This document shows, piece after piece, positions 54,599 through 64,000 of a stretch of 64,000 nucleotides of DNA. Each line of letters opens with the position of its first letter. Positions within the stretch are counted from its first letter, which is position 1. The stretch is from Odobenus rosmarus divergens (lineage: Eukaryota; Chordata; Mammalia; Carnivora; Odobenidae), in the NCBI RefSeq assembly GCF_000321225.1, contig NW_004451672.1:1-64000 (forward strand), read 5' to 3'. The notes below the pieces were generated by a model that saw only the letters and a list, made by a program, of their open reading frames with translations, had not been told where the DNA came from and did not search any database. A program made the translations under genes and the position numbers.

Positions 54599-55514
54599 GC
54601 ATATTCTATAAAAATGCTGACTTGGTTCCCAGTTCTTTTTCGATACTTATCTCCTCAGCTTCCTTTTGCTGTGCCAGAAATTGTATGGTGAGCTTTTGAT
54701 GAACTGTGAACATGAATTCGGGGATTTTTAAGGTAACAAATCTGTACCACAAAAGCAACTTCTACTTAACAAGAAGAGCAGAAACAATGGAATGCCTGCA
54801 CTGATACTTTATTTTACAAAATAACCACATGCAGATGAGTATAATTATTAGATAAATATTTCAAGCAATAAACAGGTAACTTAAATTTCTGGGAACTTCT
54901 GTATATAATGATAAGATTAATGTTTAATTTACATATAAATGATATAATTAGTGATAATTTTACACCGAAAAATATATCTCCCTTTCATTCGATATATAAG
55001 GCTATGTAAAGGGTCAAGCATCAGATGCTTTTCTAGGGATCTATGAAGATCATTTTCTTGCTGGGCGCTAATCTAGTAAAAACTTAAGGGGAGGCCCCTG
55101 GTGCATGCCCATGTGTGAGGCAACAAACAAACAGCAAAGTAACAATGAAAGCAATGCATTCGTTATTGGGATTTGCCTTTTTATCTTCCTTCAAGAGATG
55201 AGCTTAGAAACCAGAAGAAAGAAATTATATATATTAAATATATATTAAATTTATATAAATGATATATACACATGGTAGGACCTCTAAGCTGGAAACTAAA
55301 CGTTATCTGATATATCTGTCATTTGGTTGTTGAGATCAGTAATTCCTATACTTACAGATTTACAGATGAGTAAACTTTTAAAACAAAAATATATGCAGGT
55401 AACCAACATCCAGTTGCCCCCTTTAATTTTAAGTAAAGGCAGTAAACAGAATAATTAGTGTTAAGCAACATTATCATTTCATCTCAAGTTGTAAGTTTAT
55501 CTCAAGTATGTAAG
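54599..55514. other. No recognised gene; AT-rich
   Basis: A TATATATTAAATATATATTA-type run lies at 55225-55270. Nothing else is supported. Confidence 0.45.
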
Positions 55515-55649
55515 TGTATATATATGTGTGTGTGTGTATATAAGTAAGTATATATATGTGTGTATATATATATGTATATACAAGTATGTTAGTATATGTA
55601 TTTACACAACTCACATATATGTACCATCATATCTATCTATCTATCTATC
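55515..55649. repeat. Compound TA/TG and TATC microsatellite
   Basis: GTATATATATGTGTGTGTG, AAGTATATATATGTGTGTA and TATATATATATGTATATAC runs, then (TATC)n at 55631-55649. Confidence 0.95.
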
Positions 55650-58600
55650 GAGACTCAGTTGCATTCAAACTGAGCGGCTTGGAAGATTACCCTTTTTAAA
55701 AACCTCCCCGAAGAATTGGATGGTTAGTAAGAGTGATGAGGACAGTCTAGATACACTTCTTATATCATCCCAAAACTCCAATTCTATGTACTTTGCATCA
55801 CCCACATGAAAACTTACTTTCTTTAAGGAACCTACTTTCACCTTCCTCTTCACTGTTACACTGCATGGGCTACGGTTTAAGGTCTGAATACACACTCTGT
55901 CGTTGTTCATGATTTCTCCATGCACAGGAGAAATCATGCTCTGTCATGCTCTGCTCCATGCTCTGTCACAAGGGCTGGTCCTGCTCTCAGCATCACATTG
56001 CAAACCTGGCACCTCCCGCGGACACAGGGCTGGTCCAGGGCTTAGCAGGCACTGAGAACGCTCCTGGCCAGTGCTCACTCGTTCATTGCATTCCTATCAT
56101 TAACTTTACTTAAATCTTCTGTCACTGTCACCTGAGCTTTTGGATCAGGGCATTTTGTTGTTTAAAATTGGGGATCCCAATATTTACCGATCTTAGCTAA
56201 AGCAATCTCTATGGTATAAGTGGTATCTCTTTTGTCTAATTACTATTTGGGAATATTGTTTCTTTGTAGTTCTGTGTAATTGTCTAACTTGTATTGTTTT
56301 CCTGTGAAACACTTTTACTAAATCAAACTTAACTGGCACTGTTCTAGAACAACTATTCAAATACATAGGGTGACAAAATCTGCACCTTATTGAATCCTCA
56401 TTAATGACTCTAGGACTCCTTCCTTCATATTTGCAGCAAAGCCATGCACTGAACCGCCAAAGGGTTGTATTTATTTCTCTGCAGAAATAAACACTCTGCT
56501 CTTCTTTATGAATCCTCTCCTGTACTGCATTGGGTATGGGGTCACATAATAGACTCCAAAAGAGTGATGTTAATCTGATTTAATATTTCAAACTGTGCTT
56601 TGGGGTAAAATATTTATCTCCTAGACATCACACTAGTCTAACCCTTCTGACAGAAGACGTTTACGTGTGGGACGCCAAGAAGAAACTGTGAGGGTGTGGG
56701 AGGAAAGAGCCTCACCTCTGCTGTCGGGGCCGCTGCTGTGTTGGTCTTTACTGGCCCCTGCAATAAAGCTTTGTGTAGACCCTCATCACCTGAGTGAGGT
56801 TCCAGCCATCCCCTGGTGCTCAGGGAGAGTATTATCCATGCTGTTTTGGATTGCTCAGCATCTGTACCAGGTTTCCAGAGACTCATCTGCAACTCCAAGT
56901 TCACTTTGGCTCCATCCATCTGCCTCAGAAATCCTGGCTGCAAAGCCATTTCAACCCTGATCCAGCAACCTCTTCTGGCAGAATTCCTAGCTCACCTTCC
57001 CTAGGTGTGCATGCTTATCTCTGAGGCCTTTTCAACCCCGAGAAGAGGGAAGCCATGGACAGCTCTTCTCAAGAACTGTTCCGGCCTCCATGTGACACAG
57101 TTGAATTTGAAGTGCTGCAGGGTTAGCCAACTGAGTGTTCTTGGGCTCCAATGTGGAAAGGGGGCAGAGACCCCTATTACTCTCAAATTATTTCATACAC
57201 ATCCATCTTCAGCATTTAAGGACAGACAAGATGGATCAGGGCATACAATGGCCATCTGGACCTCCATCTCTTTCTGCACTCCCCCAGTGACCCTGCATTG
57301 TGCACCTGCCATTTGGGGAGTGCCCAGAGGCAGGGTTTCTGCTGGGAGCCTGTGCTACCAGTCCATGAGGTCTCTGTCTGCTCCCTGCACAAAGGGATGC
57401 TTCTGAAGTTACCTCCCACCGATTTCAGATTGGGGTGGGGAATGAGGACTTCAGCTGTGATCTAACCACATCCCCTCTGTCCCTTCTTCATCTTTCACCC
57501 TCGCAACCCAAAGGAGCAGATGGAACCTTTTTCCAATTCTAAGCAACAGTCTTTCGTACTTAGGGTCAAACCCCATGGTGTGGCAGTGACAAACAGAAAT
57601 AGCATTTCTCCTCCTTATTTGAGAAAACCTGTGATTTGCGTCCTCTTATCTTGACTTTTGGCATACTAACTGAATTTAGAAAATCCTGCCTTCTGTAACA
57701 GTTTCTGGCTTTAAGCCTCCATTGCTTGCTGAATAATACAACTTTTAGTTTCAGAAGTGATTATTCATATTTTTTAGTATATTATCTGAAACACTACTGT
57801 CCACTTCCTCCAGCTCCACGATGGGGAGACAGACACTGGGATATCATGAATGTGACACAGAAAAATGCAGAAAAGAATGTCAATATCCTAAGTATAATTC
57901 CCTGAGATACATGGGATTCAGTAGCAATTCATTAAATATCTTTAGTACAATCTACTTTTCTGGACGCTGTGTAGCAGTTAAAGAGAGGAGATTGGAAGAG
58001 AGATGGAAAATATCAAAAGATAAGTTTGTCTGTTTTTAAAGAGGTGTAGTCAAGAAACTACAAAGCTGTAACTTCATCAAGCTTGTATTTTATTGCTCCT
58101 TGTGCATCTGTTCTGTTTGTTGGTTTGTTTGTTTTATCTCAAACAGGCTCAGGGTTGTTGGGATTGATCATCTCTTTTTCCATTATTGTAAATTATTGTA
58201 ATTGGAGGGATGCAATTCTTGTATGTCACTGTTTAGATGGAATAGAAGTGATTTGGACATTCTATTGAAACCACCCTGGTAAGGAATGTCTATTGGACAC
58301 AGGTGTCATTTGAGGACATCCAGAATATTTGAAGCCCCTCTGTGTGTTTTGGGGATGTATTGAGTCCTGCGCTCCTGGAATGATTACATGCCCTGTATCC
58401 TTTGACACTAGAGCACAGGCATGTGGTCCAGGGTCTGTGCCCTGAGATGCATAATTAGATGTGGTACTCTCAGGAGCTGGGCACACATGGAAATCCGCAT
58501 CTTCCAGCACTTGGCGATGCCCAAGTAGCCAGAGTCCAGAGCAGGGTGGCAGTGCTGAAGCCTCTGGCTTCGATTCCCCATAACTGTGGCTTGCTGTTCA

Positions 58601-59165
58601 AAGAGCTCACAATGTGGTCGGGTGTGGTACTCTTGGGTAGTCTCAAAGGCTGGCTTTTGAACATCCTCCCAATTCTCAGACTATCAAATTATCAAACTGA
58701 GGTTCTTTACAATTCACGTCTTAATGAACTAGCTGAAGTGTGCTTTGTTCTCTGTAACTGAGAGCCCATGTAACACAGGATGTTGGTAGAAATTCTCATG
58801 TTTTAGAATTGTAGCAGGAGTTGAATATTAATAGAAATTACAGGCAACCCAGGGCTTCTAAGTGGCATATGTGAATTGAAGTTAGGAAATGAATTTTTAA
58901 TAGCAAAAATATCAAATAGAAGGAATGTACTCTATATAAGTCCACCTAAGGTAACGAGGCAAAGAAACTTGCTTTAAACTGGACTGAATATAGGAAAATC
59001 CCCATACCTTCCTTGCACTTCCCTTTCCCCTCTTCGATTTCAGCACTTCTGATACACTAAAACCTTGATACACATCCATGTTTCCTAATAACCTAACTCT
59101 GCCTCCTTCCCCAAAGTTTACCAAATAATTCACTAGATTTAATTTAATTAAAATAGTGAAAATAA
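55650..59165. other. No recognised gene or repeat over about 3.5 kb
   Basis: GC-richer parts (56640-57420) carry overlapping frames of up to 133 codons on both strands without motifs. CAATAAAGCTTTGTG at 56760 looks like a polyadenylation signal but no LTR or gene structure supports it. A perfect 12-base hairpin lies at 55908-55938. Confidence 0.4.
55908..55938. repeat. Perfect 12-base hairpin followed by a short CATGCTCTG repeat
   Basis: CATGATTTCTCC (55908-55919) pairs with GGAGAAATCATG (55927-55938) across a 7-base loop, ATGCACA. The CATGCTCTG unit follows three times between 55935 and 55965. Confidence 0.9.
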
Positions 59166-59393
59166 GGCACCTGGGTGGCTCAGTTGGTTAAATGTCCAAC
59201 TCTTGGCTTTGACTCAGGTCGTGATCTTAGGGTCAAGATCTTAGGGTCATGAGATTGAGACCTGCAAAGGACTCCACGCTCAGTGGGGAATCTGTGTAAT
59301 ATTCTCTCCCTCTGCCTCTCCACCCACTCCACACTCCTGTGCATGTGTGCTCTCTTTTTCTCTAAAATAAATAAATCTTTAAAAAAAAAAAAA
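59166..59393 (+). mobile_element. CAN-SINE, older member with an internal 14-base duplication
   Basis: GGCACCTGGGTGGCTCAGTT head, TCCAACTCTTGGCTTTGACT, box-B-like region, CT-rich middle, AAAATAAATAAATC and poly-A. GATCTTAGGGTCAA (59223-59236) is repeated as GATCTTAGGGTCAT (59237-59250), a tandem duplication just 5' of the box-B-like block. Confidence 0.95.
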
Positions 59394-60455
59394 CAAAGAC
59401 CTGCCATCATTAATGAACATTGCCATGAGTATCTTGCTAACTCATCATAGTTTATTCTCAGATAGATCTATATGTTAATGGCTGCACGTCATTCATTTGG
59501 ATGAGTGTTCTCTAAGTTATCAAGCCAACCCACATTGCTGGGGATGCAGATAACATCAACATTTCTGCGAATAAACACTGTGCGTAATTATAATTATGTT
59601 TATGAGATTCCTTTTTAGAAATGTTATTGTGGACGTTCACATAGCTTTATTGAAACAGACACATTTCGATTAGAAATAAGAATGAAGGGCATTCTTGAAG
59701 AAGAAAGCAATAATTCAGCCGCCATAGATTCTGAAGGGTATACAGAAGGGAGAAGGGCAGTTTCATGCTTGGTTTCAATACCAGGTAAGAAGAAATAGTG
59801 CTTACAGGCTGATTTTATTCAAGACTATTCTTTCCTTACAACACTGTACCTCACTCATGGATTGCTCAGCAGATACTGTAGTTGTCTACTCAATGCACAT
59901 TCTTTCCTTCTTTATTGATAAACCTTAATTTTGTTTGGGGAAGCAATATGTCTAGACAAAATGCACATTTTCCTGATTCATTTATAGCAGAGAGTGGCCC
60001 TTGGGCCACAGTTCTGGCCAAGGAGACACAGTAGCCAAAAACTCTAAGGATTGGAGGGATGCTTTTGCTTGTCTGGTATAGACACCAGCCTTCTTTCCTT
60101 CTTCCTCCTGCCTCGAATATGAACATGATGTCAGGGATGGAATGGCATCTTAAAATTTTGAGACAATGTAGAGGAGGATAAAAGCCACACTGTAAAGATG
60201 GCAGAGAGAAGACAATAGTACACTGGGAGAGTGTTGCCATTGATGCCAAGTGAATGTTAGGATGAGCTAAACCTGGGAAACATGACCATCAGGGAGATTC
60301 CTGCACAGACATCCAGGCCTGGATGTAATAGGGGCTCAGCAAGTGATAAGCTCAATAAATGATGAATAAGTGAATGAAGAATGGAAAAATTGAATGAATG
60401 AATACAATTTTAAATTATTGGTTGATTTGTTTTTCTCTACTTTTGACACCATTTT
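59394..60455. other. No recognised gene or repeat
   Basis: The minus frame at 59890-60249 (119 codons) has no motif. GGGGCTCAGCAAGTGATAAG with AATAAATGATGAATAAGTGA at 60330-60375 faintly recalls a MIR 3' end. The left target-site duplication of the next SINE is 60443-60455. Confidence 0.45.
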
Positions 60456-60657
60456 CTTTTTTTTTTTTAAGATTTTATTTATTTATTTGTCAGAGAGAGA
60501 CACAGCGAGAGAGGGAACACAAGCGGGGGGGAGTGGGAGAGGGAGAAGCAGGTTTCCCGCTGAGCAGGGAGCCCGATGCGGGGCTCAATCCCAGGATCCT
60601 GGGATCATGACCTGAGCTGAAGGCAGACGCTTAATGACTGAGCCACCCAGGCATCCC
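60456..60657 (-). mobile_element. CAN-SINE, reverse orientation
   Basis: Poly-T, AAGATTTTATTTATTTATTT, AGAAGCAGGTTTCCCGCTGA, GATCATGACCTGAGCTGAAG and GAGCCACCCAGGCATCCC. Flanks TTGACACCATTTT (60443-60455) and TTGACATCGTTTT (60658-60670) match at 11 of 13 bases. Confidence 0.97.
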
Positions 60658-60856
60658 TTGACATCGTTTTCAACATGAAACTTCTGGTAATCAATCTTAA
60701 GGAAGACTCTGTGGCATATGGATAGCCTCAAATTTTAAGTTAGAGTTATTCTGATAGTTCTCATATGGATTTCATTTGCCTTCAAATATATCATGCTTTT
60801 CAAGTCCATTGTGGAGTTGATATAAAGGTGAGGGATGTGGCCATCTTTATTTTGAC

Positions 60857-61051
60857 TTTTTTTTTTAAGATTTTATTTATTTATTTGACAGAGAGAGACA
60901 CAGCGAGACAGGGGACACAAGCAAGGGAGTGGGAGAAGGAGAAGCAGGCTTCCCGCTGAGTAGGGAGCCCAATGCGGGGCCTGATCCCAGGACCCTGGGA
61001 TCATGACCTGAGCTGAAGGCAGACGCCTAACGACTGAGCCACCCAGGCACC
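60857..61051 (-). mobile_element. CAN-SINE, reverse orientation, same strand as its neighbour 200 bases away
   Basis: Poly-T, AAGATTTTATTTATTTATTT, CAGGCTTCCCGCTGAGTAGG, GATCATGACCTGAGCTGAAG and GAGCCACCCAGGCACC. Flanks CTTTATTTTGAC (60845-60856) and CTTTATTTTGAT (61052-61063) match at 11 of 12 bases. The flanks differ from those of the SINE at 60456, so the pair are separate insertions, not a duplication. Confidence 0.97.
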
Positions 61052-62189
61052 CTTTATTTTGATTTTAATTAAGAAAAATATAATTTAATGTTAGAGCAGG
61101 CACCCATTTTAAGGAAAGATGATAAAATCACACAATTAAAAAACAACGCCAAGTTTATTACAGAAGCATTACCTAAGATTTCAGCTTGGTTATCACGTCT
61201 AAGACTTGAATATTCCTTCCAGATTTTGTTCATGATTATCTTTACATTATCTCCAAATAGTCTCATATTAGTGCAAGTTTATGTTGAACTTGCTGAACTG
61301 CAGTAATTATTTTGAACAATATTAGAATCATCATAATTATATTCTCTCAGCATGAATAATCAGTGGGATAGGTTCAGATCATTCCAGGTTATGCAAACTT
61401 AAAATTAATTCAGAAAATTGTCATTTGAAGATTTCTGAAGAAATATTTCATTTCATCTGAGTGCATGATTTTGAGAATTCTAATCATCTCTAATTACTCT
61501 TTTTATTTTATTCTTTGTGATTGTTATGAATTGCTATCTTGAATAGGAGGAGCATCAGTGAATATTTATCAAGTTCTTATTTATTCTAAAGAATGTAGCT
61601 TTGTATCCCTATCAAATTTACTGTTTTCCACCCAATCTCTCATTCTCCCTTATGGTAGAGAAATCTTAGCATGATTGCTTAAATTTTAGATCACTAATGA
61701 GGCTACATTCATTAATGGTAGCATTAAAAAATGTATTGATTGGAATGGCTCCCTGGCTTTTCCTTGGCCCAGGATTTAGTGTTTTACAGGAACAGTAAAA
61801 AAGGTAGTCCTTGGTCCATATTTTGGGGACAATTTCATTTGGTTCACACCCAACTTATAAAAAAAAAAGAAGAAGAAGAGGAAGCTTATTATAAGATAAT
61901 AAAAAGCTTATAAGATAAAAATCACAGCTACTGATCACATGACACTGATTCATTTCACCCTTCCCATTCTTCTTTAAAACCTGGCTCACCTGGTCCCATT
62001 CTCTGAATTTTATCAACTTCTGTATAATTTGTGCAGATAAAAATTTCTACACGCTAAGTTCAGAAGTTAGCAGTAGTTATTATTATCTATATCTGATGCA
62101 TCTACTTTTTATTTTTTGTAATATTCAACAAGCCCCTGGACAATATGTTTTGCATCATTCAAAAGTGTGAGTTTGGGTCCTGTCACTTC
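61052..62189. other. No recognised gene; AT-rich, small GAA run
   Basis: An A8 plus GAAGAAGAAGAGG purine run is at 61859-61882. Short frames only. Confidence 0.45.
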
Positions 62190-62390
62190 CAGCGCCTCTG
62201 AACATTAGCTGTTGAATCGAAGCATGGCCCAGAGGCTTGGTTCTACCTCTGGGTCTGCATCAGTGAGTGGCATGGTCTTGGCCAAATCTCTCTTGTGTTC
62301 TGACACTTGGAGCCCTCATCCGCAAAGAGGATTGGACTAGATGTTTTCTGAGACCTTACCTGAGGTCCGTGCAGCTCGGTGACCATTAAC
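62190..62390 (+). repeat. MIR-type SINE (MIR3-like)
   Basis: GCTTGGTTCTACCTCTGGGT, GTGGCATGGTCTTGGCCAAA, TCTCTCTTGTGTTCTGACAC, CCTCATCCGCAAAGAGGATT and GGACTAGATGTTTTCTGAGA, then CCTTACCTGAGGTCCGTGCA. This follows the TGACCTTGGGCAAGTCACTT, CTCATCTGTAAAATG, GGACTAGATGACCTCTAAGG order of the MIR3 subfamily. Confidence 0.7.
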
Positions 62391-62728
62391 TCAGGATAAC
62401 GTTACTATCTGACAAGATGGATGCCCAGCTTGGAATAACGAAAGTAGAAATTCACAGAAGCAATGACCATGGACTCAGGAAGCTAGGAAGCATTCATACC
62501 TGTAAGTTGGGAATAATATGCAATTGAAGTTTTCAGGTTTTCCTGTTTCTCTCTTTTTTTTTGCTTCCTAATTCAATATGCAGCCCCATTGGGCAAGGAC
62601 TCAATTCATCCAAGGGCTGGTTTTCATAAAATTCACATAGATGTTGAATTTTTCATTTTATCAAATCTAATGATTTTTTGTTTAATTCATTAGTAGTGAA
62701 GGATTTCAGATGAAAATCCTCAGGTTAA

Positions 62729-62935
62729 GGAGCCCCTGGGTGGCTCAGTTGGTTAAGTGTCTGCCTTCAGTTCAGGTCATGATCTTGCGGTCTTGGATTT
62801 GAGCCCTGCCTTGGGCTCAGCAAGGAGTTTGCTTCTCCCCCTCTCTCTGCCCCTCCCCTCCCCTCTGCTCATGCTCTGTCTCTGTCTCTCTCTCTCTCAA
62901 ATAAATAAATTAAATCTTCAAAAAATATTTTAAAA
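62729..62935 (+). mobile_element. CAN-SINE with decayed target-site duplication
   Basis: GGAGCCCCTGGGTGGCTCAG, GTCTGCCTTCAGTTCAGGTC, CT-rich middle, CTCAAATAAATAAATTAAAT and an A-rich tail. Flanks AAATCCTCAGGTTAA (62714-62728) and AAACCCTCAGGCCAA (62935-62949) match at 12 of 15 bases. Confidence 0.95.
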
Positions 62936-62949
62936 AACCCTCAGGCCAA

Positions 62950-64000
62950 ACAAAGAAATGACTTGGTGTAACCAGAAAGATAAAGTTTTACTAACCATAC
63001 ATTATGTTAATATTCCAAAAATAATTTTTAACATAATAAACATATAAATGGCAGTTGTATTGATTCAAGAATAGTTAATCACATTTCCCACCTGAACAAA
63101 ACTCTTAACAAAAATTCCAATGAAGTTGCAAGGCAGTTAATGCAAGCAGGAAATCAAATTATTATGAGTTAGAAAGTGTACTAAGTCAATAGAGATTCTT
63201 TCCACAGAGAAAAAGAGCACAAATTTCCAGACATATACTTCAAAGTTTTATTCCATTTATTTTTTAAAAAGCTCCCGTTTCCTCCACCTCCACCCCCTGT
63301 CTCTCCTGTATCTATGATCTTGTTTTGTTTTCTTTAAGAATTTAGTTGTTTATAAGGATACAGTGAAGATGTGAGGTTCTTAAGCTCGTGGAAGTTTTAC
63401 ATCAAACAGCAAAGAGAAACACTGAGCAATGAAGAGCTTCACATGTACAGGTGCTCTAGAGACAAACAGGACAAAGACAGCATCTGCCGGTGGCCTGGCA
63501 TCGTCTGAGGTCAGGAAACCTCTCCCACACTCATCAGTGTTTAACTTGAAACTTCAAGGATGAACAGAATTAGCAGAAGAGGAGCCTGCTGGTGGTGGGA
63601 CGGTGTCAGCCAGGCGAAGGGAATAAGAGGAGACATACGGGATGGAAGGAGGCTTGTCCCACCGATGACACCAAGATGTGTTCAGTGCCCACCAGGAGTG
63701 ACACTGGAGAGCAGGTTTGTGTCTAAAATTCTGCTCTGAAAAATGCATCAGCTGTTAACATACAGCCTGGCGGGGGGTGCATTTCTCTACACCACCTGCT
63801 GCCTCCCCAAGAAAACTCCTCCGGCCAAACATGGCCTGGATAAATTTTCTGCCTACTCAAACAGCAGAAAAATGTGGAAGTAAACAAAAGGTAGTGATTT
63901 TTGTTTGTTAATGATTCCATTTATCTGCTTGGGCTGGAAAACCGTGCCTGTTTGAGCTCATGCTTCTTGGTGACCAAGATTCTTTGGAGACTCTGCTCTT
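62950..64000. other. No recognised gene or repeat to the right edge
   Basis: AT-rich to 63340, then mixed. Minus frames at 63554-63920 (64-65 codons) have no motif. Confidence 0.45.

Noticed and set aside
55631..55649. Regularly spaced short repeats as a possible CRISPR-like array
   Set aside because: These are simple dinucleotide and tetranucleotide repeats with no spacer structure, in a mammalian genome.
56755..56775. CAATAAAGCTTTGTG as the polyadenylation signal of an endogenous retroviral LTR (a similar AATAAAGCT is at 3804)
   Set aside because: No TG...CA ends, primer-binding site, internal retroviral genes or second LTR are visible near either site.
57005..57406. 133-codon plus-strand frame in GC-richer DNA
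   Set aside because: Other frames on both strands overlap it, it has no motif, and it crosses no conserved-looking splice structure.
1..64000. A novel multi-gene biological system
   Set aside because: Nothing in the window shows clustered genes, conserved operon-like order or non-repeat coding capacity. The content is mobile elements, simple repeats and unannotated DNA.

Overview
This is nuclear DNA from a carnivoran mammal. The diagnostic signal is fourteen SINE insertions of the CAN-SINE (tRNA-Lys-derived) type. Each has a GGGCGCCTGGGTGGCTCAG-like head, and most have a CT-rich middle, an AATAAA-rich A tail and short target-site duplications. The head and middle resemble the copies I know from bears, seals and mustelids (Arctoidea) more than dog or cat copies. 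I infer an arctoid carnivore, but I cannot name the species. LINE-1 sequence of the carnivore type (5'UTR, ORF2 and 3'UTR) is also plentiful.

I find no protein-coding gene, rRNA, tRNA gene, CRISPR array or operon that I can support. The open reading frames are short. They are either chance frames in AT-rich DNA, translations of CA/TG and GAAA microsatellites, frames running through the two N gaps, or decayed LINE-1 ORF2. The window looks like intergenic or deep intronic DNA. Three short stretches (34662-34726 plus, 48015-48107 plus, 15005-15214 minus) look exon-like or peptide-like and are listed only as weak candidates.

Layout. 1-22.3 kb: the 5' end of a minus-strand LINE-1 leaving the left edge, old LINE-1 pieces (2.8, 9.8-12.4 and 17.7-18.9 kb), one complete hAT-like and one complete Tigger-like DNA-transposon fossil, several CA/TG arrays, and no CAN-SINE. 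22.3-37 kb: six CAN-SINEs, more decayed LINE-1, MIR copies, simple repeats, then a GAAA tract running into a 680-base assembly gap (37035-37714). 37.7-48.3 kb: a minus-strand LINE-1 (38.6-40.0 kb) and two CAN-SINEs. One of these carries a 34-base patch identical to part of that LINE-1 about 2.1 kb away. 48.3-54.6 kb: a near-full-length but defective plus-strand LINE-1 with an 880-base gap over its ORF1 region and two nested CAN-SINEs. 54.6-64 kb: mostly unannotated sequence with microsatellites, four CAN-SINEs and a MIR-type element.

The features form a history of insertions rather than a pathway: old MIR/L2, old LINE-1 and DNA transposons, then carnivore LINE-1, then CAN-SINEs inserted into LINE-1. 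I see no undescribed biological system. The most unusual observations are the templated 34-base patch inside a SINE, a clean twin-priming LINE-1 inversion, and two different LINE-1 3' ends that can be compared within the window.
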